Positions 27,712-36,679 are shown, numbered from the stretch's first letter. The stretch is DNA of 64,000 nt from Limisoma sp963601185 (GCA_963601185.1 CAVCEE010000003.1:92129-156128); one strand, 5' to 3'. The notes: generated by a model from the sequence alone, not told the origin. A program made the numbers and translations.

Positions 27712-28419
27712 TTATTTTTGATTCTGTTTTAAACTGTTCAGGAAGGCATCGTAGCACGACAGGCACGACTGAAGCATCGACTGCACGCCCTTGCTCGTGA
27801 TTGTGCCGCCCGAAATGCCGTCCACATAGTCAGATCCGTCGGTTGGTGTCTTGCCGGCTTTCATCACCGACACCGACTTGAATTCGCCGTCCTTGTACAG
27901 GTGCTTGCCGTTGAACTGGTTTGCAAATGCGGGTTTCGCGATCTCCGCACCAAGACCCGGAGTTTCGCCTTGGTGGGAGAAATACGCACCATAGATGGTG
28001 CTTCCATCGCTCTCCACTGCTACATAGCCCCATATCGGTCCCCAAAGTCCGGCACCGTAGACCGGCAGGATATATTTCGTGGACTTGTCGATTTCGCAGA
28101 CAAACACCGGCAACTGGCGTTCAGCCTGGGGCTTCTTCACCTCATTGGCGATGGTCACGTCAAAGGCCTCGCCCTCGAGTTTCTCGCCCTTGTCGTTGAC
28201 GATGTAGGAGTCCACCACATATTTGTCGTACAGTTCGATGGCGTTGGTGTTGTCCGACGTTATCCGGATTGCACTCAGCATCTGCTGCATCTTGTCAATC
28301 TTGATGTTGTCGTCCTGCTTGGGCTTGAGTGCGAGAGCCACCCATGCCAGCACTGCGCCGACGATGCACACCAGAACGGAGATGTAGATGATTGTGTATG
28401 TATTACTTTGCTTGTTCAT
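27712..28419 (-). CDS. nqrC: Na+-NQR subunit C (covalent FMN)
   Basis: A 235-residue subunit with one N-terminal helix and a periplasmic FMN-binding domain. I use the ATG at 28419 (MNKQSNTYTIIYISVL), the family start; an upstream extension overlaps nqrB. The flavinylation motif reads DGISGGTITSKGV, that is S-G-G-T where many proteobacterial proteins have S-G-A-T; the Thr should carry FMN, attached by ApbE, which is not in this window. GLWGPIWGYVAVESDG is the conserved domain segment. Spacing is 4 bases from nqrB and 7 to nqrD. Confidence 0.95.
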   Translation of the reverse strand: MNKQSNTYTIIYISVLVCIVGAVLAWVALALKPKQDDNIKIDKMQQMLSAIRITSDNTNAIELYDKYVVDSYIVNDKGEKLEGEAFDVTIANEVKKPQAERQLPVFVCEIDKSTKYILPVYGAGLWGPIWGYVAVESDGSTIYGAYFSHQGETPGLGAEIAKPAFANQFNGKHLYKDGEFKSVSVMKAGKTPTDGSDYVDGISGGTITSKGVQSMLQSCLSCYDAFLNSLKQNQK

Positions 28420-28423
28420 AGTT

Positions 28424-29629
28424 CTAATCTTGTTTGGCACGGCGCATTCTGCGGCGTACGTTTGATTCAACAACGCAATAGTCGATAAGCGGTGCAAAGG
28501 CGTTCATCAAGAGAACGGCAAGCATCGCACCCTCAGGATAGCCTGAGTTGTAGACTCTAATCAGGATTGCAATGACACCCACCAGGAAGCCGTAGATGAA
28601 CTTGCCGGTGTTGGTGTGGGCGGCGGTCACAGGGTCGGTTGCCATAAACACCGCTGCAAAGGAAAAGCCGCCGAGGCAGATGTGCTCAACAGGGTTGAGG
28701 AACGAGCCCGGATAGGTTGCGCTCGGGAATGCGTGGGCAATGAAGCCCATCACCAGTCCGCCAGCAAACACGGAGAGGATAATTCTCCAACTTGCGATGC
28801 CGGTGAGCAGCAGAACCGCTCCGCCAATGAGGATAAACAGAGTAGACGTTTCGCCGACAGATCCCGGAATCAGACCGAGGAACATATCCCATAGCGACAT
28901 ATCGGCGCCGGTGATGCCCGACAGATGCAGACTGTTGCCTACGTTGGTGGCAACCTGTCCGAGTGGTGTGGCGCCAGAGAAGTTGTCGATTACTGAGCCT
29001 TCAGCCATACCGAAGATTGAATGGTCGGCAACAAACACGTTGTCGCCCGACATCTTCGAAGGGTAGGCGAAGAATAGGAATGCGCGAGTCATCAACGCTA
29101 CATTAAATATGTTCATGCCAGTGCCGCCGAACACCTCCTTGACGAAAATCACGGAGAATGCCGTAGCCACGGCAATCATCCACAGCGGCGTACCGACAGG
29201 GCAAATCATCGGTATCAGGATGCCCGACACTAGGAAGCCCTCCTGGATTTCGTGCTTGCGAATCTGAGCCGAGGCAAACTCGATGCCGAGGCCCACCACA
29301 TACGAAACCACAATCTTTGGCAGTACGGCAAGGAAGCCGTAGGCGAACGACGCCCAGAACTCAGGCAATTGCCCGATTGACAGGTAACGCTGGTAGCCCA
29401 CGTTGTACATGCCGAAAATCAAAGCCGGCATCAAGGCAAGCACCACGATAATCATCGTGCGCTTGGAGTCGTTGCTGTCGTGGATGTGCACACCCGTCTT
29501 TGAGGTGGTGTTGGGTGTGAACAGGAAAGAATCAAATCCGTCATAGACCGACTGTAGTTTTTCAAACTTTCCGCCTGGCCTGAATTGAGGCTTGATTCCG
29601 TCGAAATATTGTTTTAATTTTTTCTTCAT
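28424..29629 (-). CDS. nqrB: Na+-NQR subunit B (covalent FMN, quinone site)
   Basis: A 401-residue membrane subunit with about ten helices that holds FMN and riboflavin and reduces quinone. The flavin-attachment threonine lies in NFSGATPLGQVATN (~230). Other conserved stretches are GMNIFNVALMTRAFLFFAYP and CPVGTPLWMIAVATAFSV. The N-terminal cytoplasmic part contains FLFTPNTTSKTGVHIHDSND. It lies 12 bases after nqrA in the normal nqrABCDEF order. Confidence 0.97.
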   Translation of the reverse strand: MKKKLKQYFDGIKPQFRPGGKFEKLQSVYDGFDSFLFTPNTTSKTGVHIHDSNDSKRTMIIVVLALMPALIFGMYNVGYQRYLSIGQLPEFWASFAYGFLAVLPKIVVSYVVGLGIEFASAQIRKHEIQEGFLVSGILIPMICPVGTPLWMIAVATAFSVIFVKEVFGGTGMNIFNVALMTRAFLFFAYPSKMSGDNVFVADHSIFGMAEGSVIDNFSGATPLGQVATNVGNSLHLSGITGADMSLWDMFLGLIPGSVGETSTLFILIGGAVLLLTGIASWRIILSVFAGGLVMGFIAHAFPSATYPGSFLNPVEHICLGGFSFAAVFMATDPVTAAHTNTGKFIYGFLVGVIAILIRVYNSGYPEGAMLAVLLMNAFAPLIDYCVVESNVRRRMRRAKQD

Positions 29630-29641
29630 CAGTCTGTATCG

Positions 29642-30973
29642 TTAATTCATTTCTTTTCTGAGATAGTCAAGACCTTCGCGGACAATGCGCTGGAGTTCGA
29701 GTTTCGACGTGTCGATAAACTCGCAAAGAGCAAAGTCTTCAGGCACAACTTCGTAGATGCCCAGTTGCTCCATCTTGTCGATGTCGCGCGCGATTATCGC
29801 CTTGATGAGGAATTCGGCATAGATGTCCATAGGGAACACCTTGTCGTATTCGCCAGCCATTATTATGGCTCTTTCGCCGCCGTTTACCTTGGCGTCGAAG
29901 CGGTATTTTTTCTTCGGCGTGAGCCACGACCAGAACGTGCGGCTTGCGCTGAACTTCTTCGCGCTCAGCGATGCCCATCCGAGCATCTCGCAGTCGTTGA
30001 GCACTTCCGGGATTGCCGTGACTTGGCGGTAAGGATAGCGGAGAAATCCGTCCTTGCCCACAGCCTGTCCAGTGAGCACGTTGCCCGATATTATTCGAGC
30101 GTTAGCCTCGTCCTTGACGTTGCCTTTGAGCAGTTCAGCCAGGCAAGCACCTTCGGTTGTGGCAACGAAACGCGGCTCGTTGAGCATCTCGCCGGTAAGG
30201 GCAACAATGCAGGAACGGTCTGCATATCCGTCGGCAAAGAGTTTGCCGATTTTCACGACGGTCTCCGGTTCGATAGTCCATACCACTTCACCTTTGTTCA
30301 CTGGCTTGATGGCGGCAATCTGCGTGCCGGCATTGCCTGCCGGGTGCGGACCGCTTACAATCACAGTCTCGGCATCGGGTGCTTCCAGTGCAAAATCCTC
30401 GCGGCATCCAACATACACCTTGCCGTCGGTGAGCGACGCAAGTTTCTCCACACCCTTCTTGAACGCCTCCTCGTTGCCTTCAAGCAACAGCGAGTGGGCT
30501 GGAGAGAGTGGAGCAGAGTCGAACGTAGAGATGAAAATGTCGCGTGGCTTGTCGTCGGGCGACGGCACTGTGCCGTAGGGACGCTGGCGGAACATTGCCC
30601 ACAGTCCTGATTTGAGGAGCGCACCCTTGGTGTCACTCAACTCCTCTTTAGAGAGAGTGGCATACTCCTGTTCGGCATCCGCTTTGATGCGTATTGCTTC
30701 GATTTTTCGCCGTGCGCCACGCTCAATGGCAGTAATCGTACCGCTCATGGGCGATGTCACTACAATGTCAGTGTGGTTCTTGTCGTGGAATAGGGCTTCA
30801 CCATACTTAATCTTTTCGCCTTCCTTCTTGAGCATCTTCGGCGTAAGTCCGCAGAAGTCGTCGGGCACGATGGCATACTCCGTCACCGGAGCGTCCAGTT
30901 GGCTCACCGACCCTGTGGCCGCACCGAGAAGATGCAAGTCGAGGCCTTTCTTTATCTTCAATTGTATAGGCAT
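29642..30973 (-). CDS. nqrA: Na+-NQR subunit A
   Basis: A 443-residue peripheral cytoplasmic subunit and first gene of the operon. The start at 30973 (MPIQLKIKKGLDL) is the conserved one. It contains the N-terminal barrel-sandwich-like part (VTSPMSGTITAIERGARRK), the SLBB-like part, and the Rnf-type C-terminal region (GWASLSAKKFSASRTFWSWL). No redox cofactor is expected; it stabilises the complex near the quinone. The operon as a whole supplies a sodium-motive force to a fumarate-type anaerobic respiratory chain. Confidence 0.96.
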   Translation of the reverse strand: MPIQLKIKKGLDLHLLGAATGSVSQLDAPVTEYAIVPDDFCGLTPKMLKKEGEKIKYGEALFHDKNHTDIVVTSPMSGTITAIERGARRKIEAIRIKADAEQEYATLSKEELSDTKGALLKSGLWAMFRQRPYGTVPSPDDKPRDIFISTFDSAPLSPAHSLLLEGNEEAFKKGVEKLASLTDGKVYVGCREDFALEAPDAETVIVSGPHPAGNAGTQIAAIKPVNKGEVVWTIEPETVVKIGKLFADGYADRSCIVALTGEMLNEPRFVATTEGACLAELLKGNVKDEANARIISGNVLTGQAVGKDGFLRYPYRQVTAIPEVLNDCEMLGWASLSAKKFSASRTFWSWLTPKKKYRFDAKVNGGERAIIMAGEYDKVFPMDIYAEFLIKAIIARDIDKMEQLGIYEVVPEDFALCEFIDTSKLELQRIVREGLDYLRKEMN

Positions 30974-30997
30974 TATATTGTGGTTAAAATCATTCGC

Positions 30998-31005
30998 CAA
31001 AATTA
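30998..31005 (-). promoter_or_regulatory. Putative -7 box for nqrABCDEF
   Basis: TAATTTTG on the minus strand, 25 bases upstream of the nqrA ATG, fits TAnnTTTG. A matching -33 TTTG was not found. Confidence 0.5.
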
Positions 31006-31116
31006 CTAAAAATCGTTGTTTATTATGGTTTGTCGGGTGAGAAAAATACGAAATCCAACAATTCTTCGTTTAAGAAATTAAAAATATGCATCGGAAATTA
31101 AAAATAATCGTGCTAT

Positions 31117-31148
31117 TTTGGCGAAATAAAAATATTGTGGTACATTTG
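31117..31148 (+). promoter_or_regulatory. Promoter of the exbB-exbD-exbD-tonB operon
   Basis: TTTG (31117-31120), a 20-base spacer and TACATTTG (31141-31148) match both Bacteroidota promoter boxes. The start should be near 31155, leaving a very A/T-rich untranslated leader of about 80 bases before exbB, which is typical of strongly translated genes in this phylum. Confidence 0.8.
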
Positions 31149-31233
31149 CCAGTAAATAGAGGGTGAGATAGAAGTAAAATATCAAATTACCTAAATATTA
31201 TTAACTAATTTCAAAAAACAACTAATTAAAATT

Positions 31234-32124
31234 ATGGAAGCTCAAAAGCCTAACACCACTCCACAAAAACCAGTGGCAGCTAAGAGTGCAAAAGCTCAAG
31301 GTGAACACAAAGTTCGTGGTATTAAAAATGCATTCTTGGTCATTGTCTGCTGTGCAGTAGTGGCAGTTTGCTTGTTCTTGTTCCTCTTCGGTAACCCAGC
31401 GCACTTCGACACAACTTTGACAGGTGCATCGGTTGCATTCCTTGACAACCCTGATGGTCACTGGAAACCGACTGACCTTATCGGTACTGTCTATATGGGT
31501 GGTATCATCGTGCCAGTTCTTCAAACATTGTTCCTCACCGTTATCGTGCTTTCTGTAGAGCGTTCTATCGCTTTGGCAAGCGCAAAGGGTACTGGTAGCA
31601 TCTCTAAGTTCGTTGCCAACATTAAGGCTGCCCTCACTAAGGGTGACATCGCAAAGGCTCAACAACTTTGCAAGGCTCAGGGTGGTAGCGTAGCTGCTGT
31701 CGTAGCTGCAGCTTTGACTAAGTACGAAGAAATGGATAAGAACACTATCCTTACTAAAGAGCAAAAATTGACTTCATTGCAACAGGCCGTTGAAGAAGCA
31801 ACTGCTTTGGAAATGCCTTCATTGCAACAGAACCTCCCAGTTGTCGCTACAATGACAACTCTCGGTACACTCGTCGGACTTCTCGGTACTGTGCTCGGTA
31901 TGATCAAGTCATTCCAGGCCCTCGGTGCTGGTGGTGGTAGCGTTGACTCTATGGAATTGTCTGTCGGTATTTCCGAGGCACTTGTCAACACTGCATTCGG
32001 TATCGCAACTGGTGCATGCGCCGTTATCTCTTACAACTTCTTCACTAACAAAATCGACAACCTTACGTACGCAATTGACGAAATCGGTTTCTCAATTGTA
32101 CAAACGTTTGCTGCTACTCACTAA
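31234..32124 (+). CDS. exbB: ExbB/TolQ/MotA-type proton channel
   Basis: A 296-residue inner-membrane channel component that energises TonB. Helices are visible at about 27-50 (NAFLVIVCCAVVAVCLFLFLF), 88-112 (IVPVLQTLFLTVIVLSVE), 205-230 (TLGTLVGLLGTVLGMIKSF) and 250-275 (LVNTAFGIATGACAVISYN). The last two form the conserved MotA/ExbB core. The N-terminus is Ala/Lys-rich and cytoplasmic. It is the first gene of the operon. Its codons are strongly T-ending (GGT, GCT, ACT, CTT) compared with neighbouring genes, suggesting high expression. Confidence 0.93.
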   Translation: MEAQKPNTTPQKPVAAKSAKAQGEHKVRGIKNAFLVIVCCAVVAVCLFLFLFGNPAHFDTTLTGASVAFLDNPDGHWKPTDLIGTVYMGGIIVPVLQTLFLTVIVLSVERSIALASAKGTGSISKFVANIKAALTKGDIAKAQQLCKAQGGSVAAVVAAALTKYEEMDKNTILTKEQKLTSLQQAVEEATALEMPSLQQNLPVVATMTTLGTLVGLLGTVLGMIKSFQALGAGGGSVDSMELSVGISEALVNTAFGIATGACAVISYNFFTNKIDNLTYAIDEIGFSIVQTFAATH

Positions 32125-32152
32125 TCTGTAAAATAAGGTAATTTAAGGAAAT

Positions 32153-32905
32153 ATGGGAAGAGTAAAAATCAAAAGGAAGAGCACGCTCATCGACATGACT
32201 GCGATGAGTGACGTGACCGTACTTTTGCTTACATTCTTCATGTTGACATCGACCTTTTTGCAGAAAGAACCAGTAACTGTAAAAACACCGTCTTCAATCT
32301 CGGAGGAAGCAGTTCCTTCAAACAACTTGGTTACAGTCCTTGTTGACCAGAAAGAAAACGTGTTTATCTCGTTCACTGGATCAAAGAGTATGTCGAGCGA
32401 CACAGTACGAATGGAAGTATTGAAGCGTGCAGTGTCCAGATACAACGAACTCCACAAAGACCAACCTGTAAACCTCACAAACGAGCAGGTTGCATCTTTT
32501 GGAAAACTCAATATGTTCGGCTGTCCTTTCAAAAAACTGCCTGAATTGTTGAGCAAACCGTCAGCCGACCAAGACTTGGCGATGAACCCTGACAAACCAG
32601 AGTTTATCGGCTCAATCCAAATCGACGGTCGCCGCACTTTTGAACAGAACCCTAATGAGTTCCAGATTTGGATGCTCGCTTACCGCGATCTTGCAACTCA
32701 ACTCAAGGCAGACGTTACAAAGAGCGACGGCTCTAAAGACGAAGACGGCACAGTCTACGACTTGATGAAACAAGGTAAAGTTGTTTCTATCAAATCTGAC
32801 GAAGGCACTCCGTTCTCGGTTGTTCACGTTGTAATGGATAACTTGCAAACGTTAAGTATGAATAAGTTCTCGTTGATGACCTCATTAAAACAAAAGGAGG
32901 ATTAA
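32153..32905 (+). CDS. exbD: ExbD/TolR family protein (first copy)
   Basis: A 250-residue partner of the ExbB channel. A short cytoplasmic N-terminus (MGRVKIKRKST) is followed by one membrane helix, DVTVLLLTFFMLTSTFLQ, which carries the conserved Asp for proton relay, and a periplasmic domain longer than the ~140-residue proteobacterial form. It lies 28 bases after exbB and 4 bases before the second copy. Bacteroidota commonly pair two divergent ExbD proteins, presumably as a heteromeric stator. Confidence 0.92.
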   Translation: MGRVKIKRKSTLIDMTAMSDVTVLLLTFFMLTSTFLQKEPVTVKTPSSISEEAVPSNNLVTVLVDQKENVFISFTGSKSMSSDTVRMEVLKRAVSRYNELHKDQPVNLTNEQVASFGKLNMFGCPFKKLPELLSKPSADQDLAMNPDKPEFIGSIQIDGRRTFEQNPNEFQIWMLAYRDLATQLKADVTKSDGSKDEDGTVYDLMKQGKVVSIKSDEGTPFSVVHVVMDNLQTLSMNKFSLMTSLKQKED

Positions 32906-32909
32906 GCAT

Positions 32910-33659
32910 ATGGCACAGATTGAACAAAGTAGTGGCGGAAAGCAGAAAAAGGGCGCCCAGAAAAAGATGCACATTCACGTTGACTTCACTCCGATGGTCG
33001 ACATGAATATGCTTCTGATCACGTTCTTTATGCTTTGTACTACGATGCTCAAGTCTCAGACTTTGAACATCATGCTTCCTTCCAACGAGAAGGTCACCAA
33101 CAAAGACCAAATGACTCAGGCTAAAGCCGACAACGCTTTCACAATCATTGTCGACAGCAAGCGTGAGAAAGGCGAAACCCTCCCTAACGGTGAGGTTGCT
33201 CCGGGCAAGATTCTCGCTAACTACGTTTACTACTACAAAGGTAAGGGCGTAGATGAAAGCGGAACAATCATTGCTCCTCTTGAAGAGCCTACAAAGTATC
33301 ATTCTACCAATGTTAATGCTGGTGTTGTTGACAATATCCGCGATGTCCTCGAAAAGATCAACAAAGAGGTTTTGGACGACATCAAGAAACTTGAAGCCGA
33401 ATACAATGGTGGCAAGGGTAGCATGACTGAACAGGAATACAAGAAGAAACAGGAAGATATCATTAACGCTAAGCGCGACAACAAGCCTGTTGTTGTGATT
33501 AAGGCTACTGACAATGCTTCTTTTGTAAACTTGGTTAGTGCTCTCGACGAAATGCAGATCAATGGTTTCAACACCTTTCAGATCAATAAGCTGAACAAGA
33601 ACGACTCTATTCTGCTTAATGATTTCTATGCTAAGCATCCGGATCATTTGCAGAAGTAA
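32910..33659 (+). CDS. exbD: ExbD/TolR family protein (second copy)
   Basis: A 249-residue paralogue of the preceding gene. The N-terminus is Lys-rich (GGKQKKGAQKKMHIHVDFTP), then MVDMNMLLITFFMLCTTML is the helix with the conserved Asp. The periplasmic part contains a Lys/Glu-rich helical insert (EQEYKKKQEDIINAK). Sequence similarity to the first copy is largely limited to the helix. It probably assembles with it and ExbB. Confidence 0.92.
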   Translation: MAQIEQSSGGKQKKGAQKKMHIHVDFTPMVDMNMLLITFFMLCTTMLKSQTLNIMLPSNEKVTNKDQMTQAKADNAFTIIVDSKREKGETLPNGEVAPGKILANYVYYYKGKGVDESGTIIAPLEEPTKYHSTNVNAGVVDNIRDVLEKINKEVLDDIKKLEAEYNGGKGSMTEQEYKKKQEDIINAKRDNKPVVVIKATDNASFVNLVSALDEMQINGFNTFQINKLNKNDSILLNDFYAKHPDHLQK

Positions 33660-33703
33660 TGATGATTGGTCGATTAATTGTTGAATTTTAAAAAGCAAAA
33701 GAA

Positions 33704-34558
33704 ATGGCAAAAGATGTAGATCTTTCATCAAAAGAGTGGCGCGACCTTATCTTTGAAGGTAAGAACAAGGACTTTGGTGCATACGTATTGCGTCAGGGCT
33801 CTGAAACTCGCCACAACAAGGCGTTCTGCTATGTTCTTATCGGTCTCGTGGCTGTATGTTTGCTGATCTTCGGTTATATGAAGTACGATGCTTACAAAAC
33901 CCAAAAACTCGAAGAAGAGCAACGGGCTTTGTTGGCTCAGCAGCAGAAACTGGCACAGATGGAGGCTGAGAAAGAAGAAGAGAAGGAAGAAGAGGTTGAA
34001 CAAGTGGAAATTGAGGAGGTTAAACCAGAAGAACCTCAGTTGGCCACTCAGTTGATGACTGAACTTCTCCTTACAGATACTCCTAAAGAGGAGAACGAAA
34101 TCAAGACCAACGAGGATATCAAGCAAGACAACTCTGTGATGTCTACCTTTACCCAGGCTGGTTCTGACGACGTGAGCCTCATCAAGGAGCACAAGGAAGA
34201 GGTCGTTCAAGAGAAACCTAAAGAAGAGAAGAAGAAAGAAGAAGTGTTCACCCACGTTGAGCAAATGCCTAAGTTCCCTGGTGGTGATGCAGAACTTTAC
34301 AAGTTTATCAGCAACAACCTCCAATACCCGGCAATGGCTATCGAGAACAACGTCCAAGGTAAGGTTATCGTACAATTTGTCGTAACCAAGGACGGTTCAA
34401 TCGGTAACGTGAAGGTGGTACGCAGCGTTGACCGCGACCTCGACAACGAGGCAGTGCGTGTCTGCAAGAAACTCCCGAAATTCGTTCCGGGTAAGCAAAA
34501 CGGACAGGCTGTTAACGTATGGTACACACTCCCTGTAACCTTCAAACTCCAGAACTAA
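33704..34558 (+). CDS. tonB: TonB-family energy transducer
   Basis: A 284-residue protein that links the ExbB/ExbD motor to outer-membrane TonB-dependent transporters. The N-terminal cytoplasmic segment has the Bacteroidota pattern WRDLIFEGKNKDFGAYVLRQ. One membrane helix lies at ~42-60 (CYVLIGLVAVCLLIFGYM). A long Glu/Lys/Gln-rich periplasmic spanner (~65-190) replaces the usual Pro-rich one. The TonB_C domain occupies ~195-284 (FPGGDAELYKFISNNLQYP, VQGKVIVQFVVTKDGSI, LPVTFKLQN). It is the last gene of the operon, before a terminator. Confidence 0.94.
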   Translation: MAKDVDLSSKEWRDLIFEGKNKDFGAYVLRQGSETRHNKAFCYVLIGLVAVCLLIFGYMKYDAYKTQKLEEEQRALLAQQQKLAQMEAEKEEEKEEEVEQVEIEEVKPEEPQLATQLMTELLLTDTPKEENEIKTNEDIKQDNSVMSTFTQAGSDDVSLIKEHKEEVVQEKPKEEKKKEEVFTHVEQMPKFPGGDAELYKFISNNLQYPAMAIENNVQGKVIVQFVVTKDGSIGNVKVVRSVDRDLDNEAVRVCKKLPKFVPGKQNGQAVNVWYTLPVTFKLQN

Positions 34559-34581
34559 TCTGAATAAGATTCTTATAGATA

Positions 34582-34616
34582 AGGACGGATGGGCGAACGC
34601 TCATCCGTCTTTTTTT
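34582..34616 (+). terminator. Terminator of the exb/tonB operon
   Basis: AGGACGGATGGGC pairs with GCTCATCCGTCT (one G-U), followed directly by seven Ts (34610-34616). It lies 24 bases after the tonB stop. Confidence 0.92.
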
Positions 34617-34641
34617 GTCGAGTCGCTTCCCGGTGGCAAGA

Positions 34642-34658
34642 TTGCAACCATGTTGCAA
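34642..34658. promoter_or_regulatory. 17-bp perfect dyad, putative metal-regulator operator
   Basis: TTGCAAC-CAT-GTTGCAA is a perfect 7-bp inverted repeat with a 3-base spacer. It is centred 19-20 bases upstream of the -7 box TAACTTTG (34670-34677) of the ATPase gene, exactly where a -33 box would sit. The position suits a MerR- or ArsR-type metal sensor. No such regulator gene is in the window. Confidence 0.55.
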
Positions 34659-34669
34659 GTGGGATAACA

Positions 34670-34677
34670 TAACTTTG
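34670..34677 (+). promoter_or_regulatory. -7 box for the P1B ATPase gene
   Basis: TAACTTTG fits TAnnTTTG, 26 bases upstream of the ATG at 34703. The -33 position is occupied by the dyad rather than by TTTG, which suggests that the promoter needs, or is controlled by, a bound regulator. Confidence 0.55.
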
Positions 34678-34702
34678 CCGGTGGAAAACAAAAATAAATG
34701 AT

Positions 34703-36619
34703 ATGAGCGAATGTTGCGAAGGTCATGGCTGCTGCCATGAGGAAGAAGGAACGGCGTGGCAATGGCAGGCATTGTCGTTGGCTATGCTTGTGGCTGGAAT
34801 TGTTGCCAGTGCCTGCGAGTGGACGGCGTTTCGGAGATGGGTGCCGGCAGTGTGGTATCTGCTGGCGTTTCTGCCGGTGGCAGTGCCTGTGATAAGAGAG
34901 GCGTGGGAGAACCTGCGAGAGAAGGATGTGTTCAACGAGTTCACGCTGATGCTTGTGGCATCAATAGGCGCGTTTGCCATCGGCGAATATCCCGAGGCGG
35001 TAGCGGTGATGCTGTTCTATTCCATCGGTGAGTCGCTTCAGGACCGTGCCGTGGACCGCGCCCGCGACAATATCAAAGCCCTCGTGGCAGTGCGCCCCGA
35101 AAGAGTAATGATTGTAGAAGACGACCGCATTGTAGAAAGGAAGCCGTCGGAGGTCGGGGTAGGAGAGATTATCGAGGTTAAGACCGGCGAACGCGTTCCC
35201 CTCGACGGACTGCTGCAAGGGCAGCGTGCCGCTTTCGACACTTCCGCACTTACCGGCGAGAGTGTGCCGCGCACCGTAGAGTCCGGCGGCGAAGTGCTTG
35301 CCGGGATGATCGCCTCCGACAGGGTGGTACGCCTAAAGGTGACACGTCTGGAGTCAGACAGCGCCCTCAGCCGCATTATGCGCCTCGTTGACGATGCATC
35401 CGAGCGCAAAGCCCCGATGGAACTCTTTATCCGCAAGTTTGCACGCATCTATACCCCTGCGGTCACCTTACTGGCAGCCTTGATAGTGGCATTGCCGTGG
35501 GTAGTGTCGCTGTTCGGCGGCTTTGACTACTCGTTTAGCGACTGGCTCTACCGTGGACTCGTCTTTCTTGTGATTTCCTGTCCGTGCGCACTTGTGGTGA
35601 GTATTCCGCTGGGATATTTTGGCGGTATCGGTGCCGCATCGCGACTAGGCATACTCTTCAAAGGCGGCAACTATCTTGATGCGATGGCAAAGGTAAAGGC
35701 AGTGGTGCTCGACAAGACCGGCACGCTCACCAAAGGCGTGTTTCAGGTGGTGCGCATCGCCGCCGACGGCATCAGCGATGCAGCACTTTTGCAGACCATA
35801 GTCTCGGCAGAGTCGGGCAGCAACCATCCTATCGCCAAAGCCATAACCGAAGCCGCTAGGCAACGTGGCATCGAACCGCTTGTACCCACTACGGTTGAAG
35901 AGTTGGCTGGCTACGGACTGAAAGCGGCGGTGGACGGACACCAAGTGCTTGTAGGCAACCTCCGTTTGCTCGAAAAAGAAGGCATTATTTACCCCGACAA
36001 TCTCAAGACGGTGGTCGACACGATGGTGTGCTGCGCCGTTGACGGCAGTTATGCCGGATGTCTCAGTCTCGCCGATGTGGCTAAGGACGATGCCGCTGAA
36101 GCAATGAGCCGGTTGAAGAGCGAGGGCGTGGAGCATTTGGCGGTGCTGTCGGGCGACCGCAGTGCCATTGTGAGCCGTTTTGCCAAGGAGGTGGGTATCG
36201 ACGAAGCCTTTGGCGACCTCCTTCCAGCCGACAAGGTGCGGAAGTTTGAAGAGTTTAAGGCTGCCCACGATGGAGTGGTAGCCTATGTTGGCGACGGCAT
36301 CAATGATGCCCCCGTGTTGGCTTTGAGCGATGTGGGCATAGCGATGGGCGGACTCGGCAGCGATGCGGCAGTGGAGACCGCTGATGTGGTGATAGAAACC
36401 GACCGTCCGTTGCGCATCGCCGATGCCGTGCGAGTGGGCAAGGCTACACGGCGCATAGTGAAGCAGAACATAGTGCTTGCGCTGGGCGTGAAAATAATAG
36501 TGATGCTACTCGGAGCACTTGGCTTCGCCAACCTCTGGGCGGCGGTGTTTGCCGACGTTGGCGTAGCGATGCTAGCCATTGCCAATGCCCTTCGCATCCG
36601 CAGTTATCACTCCCTGTAA
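34703..36619 (+). CDS. Heavy-metal P1B-type ATPase, Zn/Cd class
   Basis: A 638-residue cation exporter of the inner membrane. The N-terminus has a Cys/His cluster (SECCEGHGCCHEEE) but no HMA domain. In order: TGES actuator loop (~190), transport motif SCPCALVVSIP (~295; CPCx4SxP is the P1B-2 Zn2+/Cd2+/Pb2+ signature), DKTGTLTKG phosphorylation site (~338), the HP locus SNHPIAKA (~375), GDGINDAPV (~530), and final helices with QNIVLALGVK and DVGVAMLAIANA that also match P1B-2. It stands alone between terminators, with a dyad at its promoter. Zn or Cd efflux is the most likely role; Co and Pb are alternatives. Confidence 0.93.
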   Translation: MSECCEGHGCCHEEEGTAWQWQALSLAMLVAGIVASACEWTAFRRWVPAVWYLLAFLPVAVPVIREAWENLREKDVFNEFTLMLVASIGAFAIGEYPEAVAVMLFYSIGESLQDRAVDRARDNIKALVAVRPERVMIVEDDRIVERKPSEVGVGEIIEVKTGERVPLDGLLQGQRAAFDTSALTGESVPRTVESGGEVLAGMIASDRVVRLKVTRLESDSALSRIMRLVDDASERKAPMELFIRKFARIYTPAVTLLAALIVALPWVVSLFGGFDYSFSDWLYRGLVFLVISCPCALVVSIPLGYFGGIGAASRLGILFKGGNYLDAMAKVKAVVLDKTGTLTKGVFQVVRIAADGISDAALLQTIVSAESGSNHPIAKAITEAARQRGIEPLVPTTVEELAGYGLKAAVDGHQVLVGNLRLLEKEGIIYPDNLKTVVDTMVCCAVDGSYAGCLSLADVAKDDAAEAMSRLKSEGVEHLAVLSGDRSAIVSRFAKEVGIDEAFGDLLPADKVRKFEEFKAAHDGVVAYVGDGINDAPVLALSDVGIAMGGLGSDAAVETADVVIETDRPLRIADAVRVGKATRRIVKQNIVLALGVKIIVMLLGALGFANLWAAVFADVGVAMLAIANALRIRSYHSL

Positions 36620-36679
36620 GCGGTGTTGTCGGCATCATCCGATGCCATAATAGCGAGGTCGGCATTGCATACTGAACTG

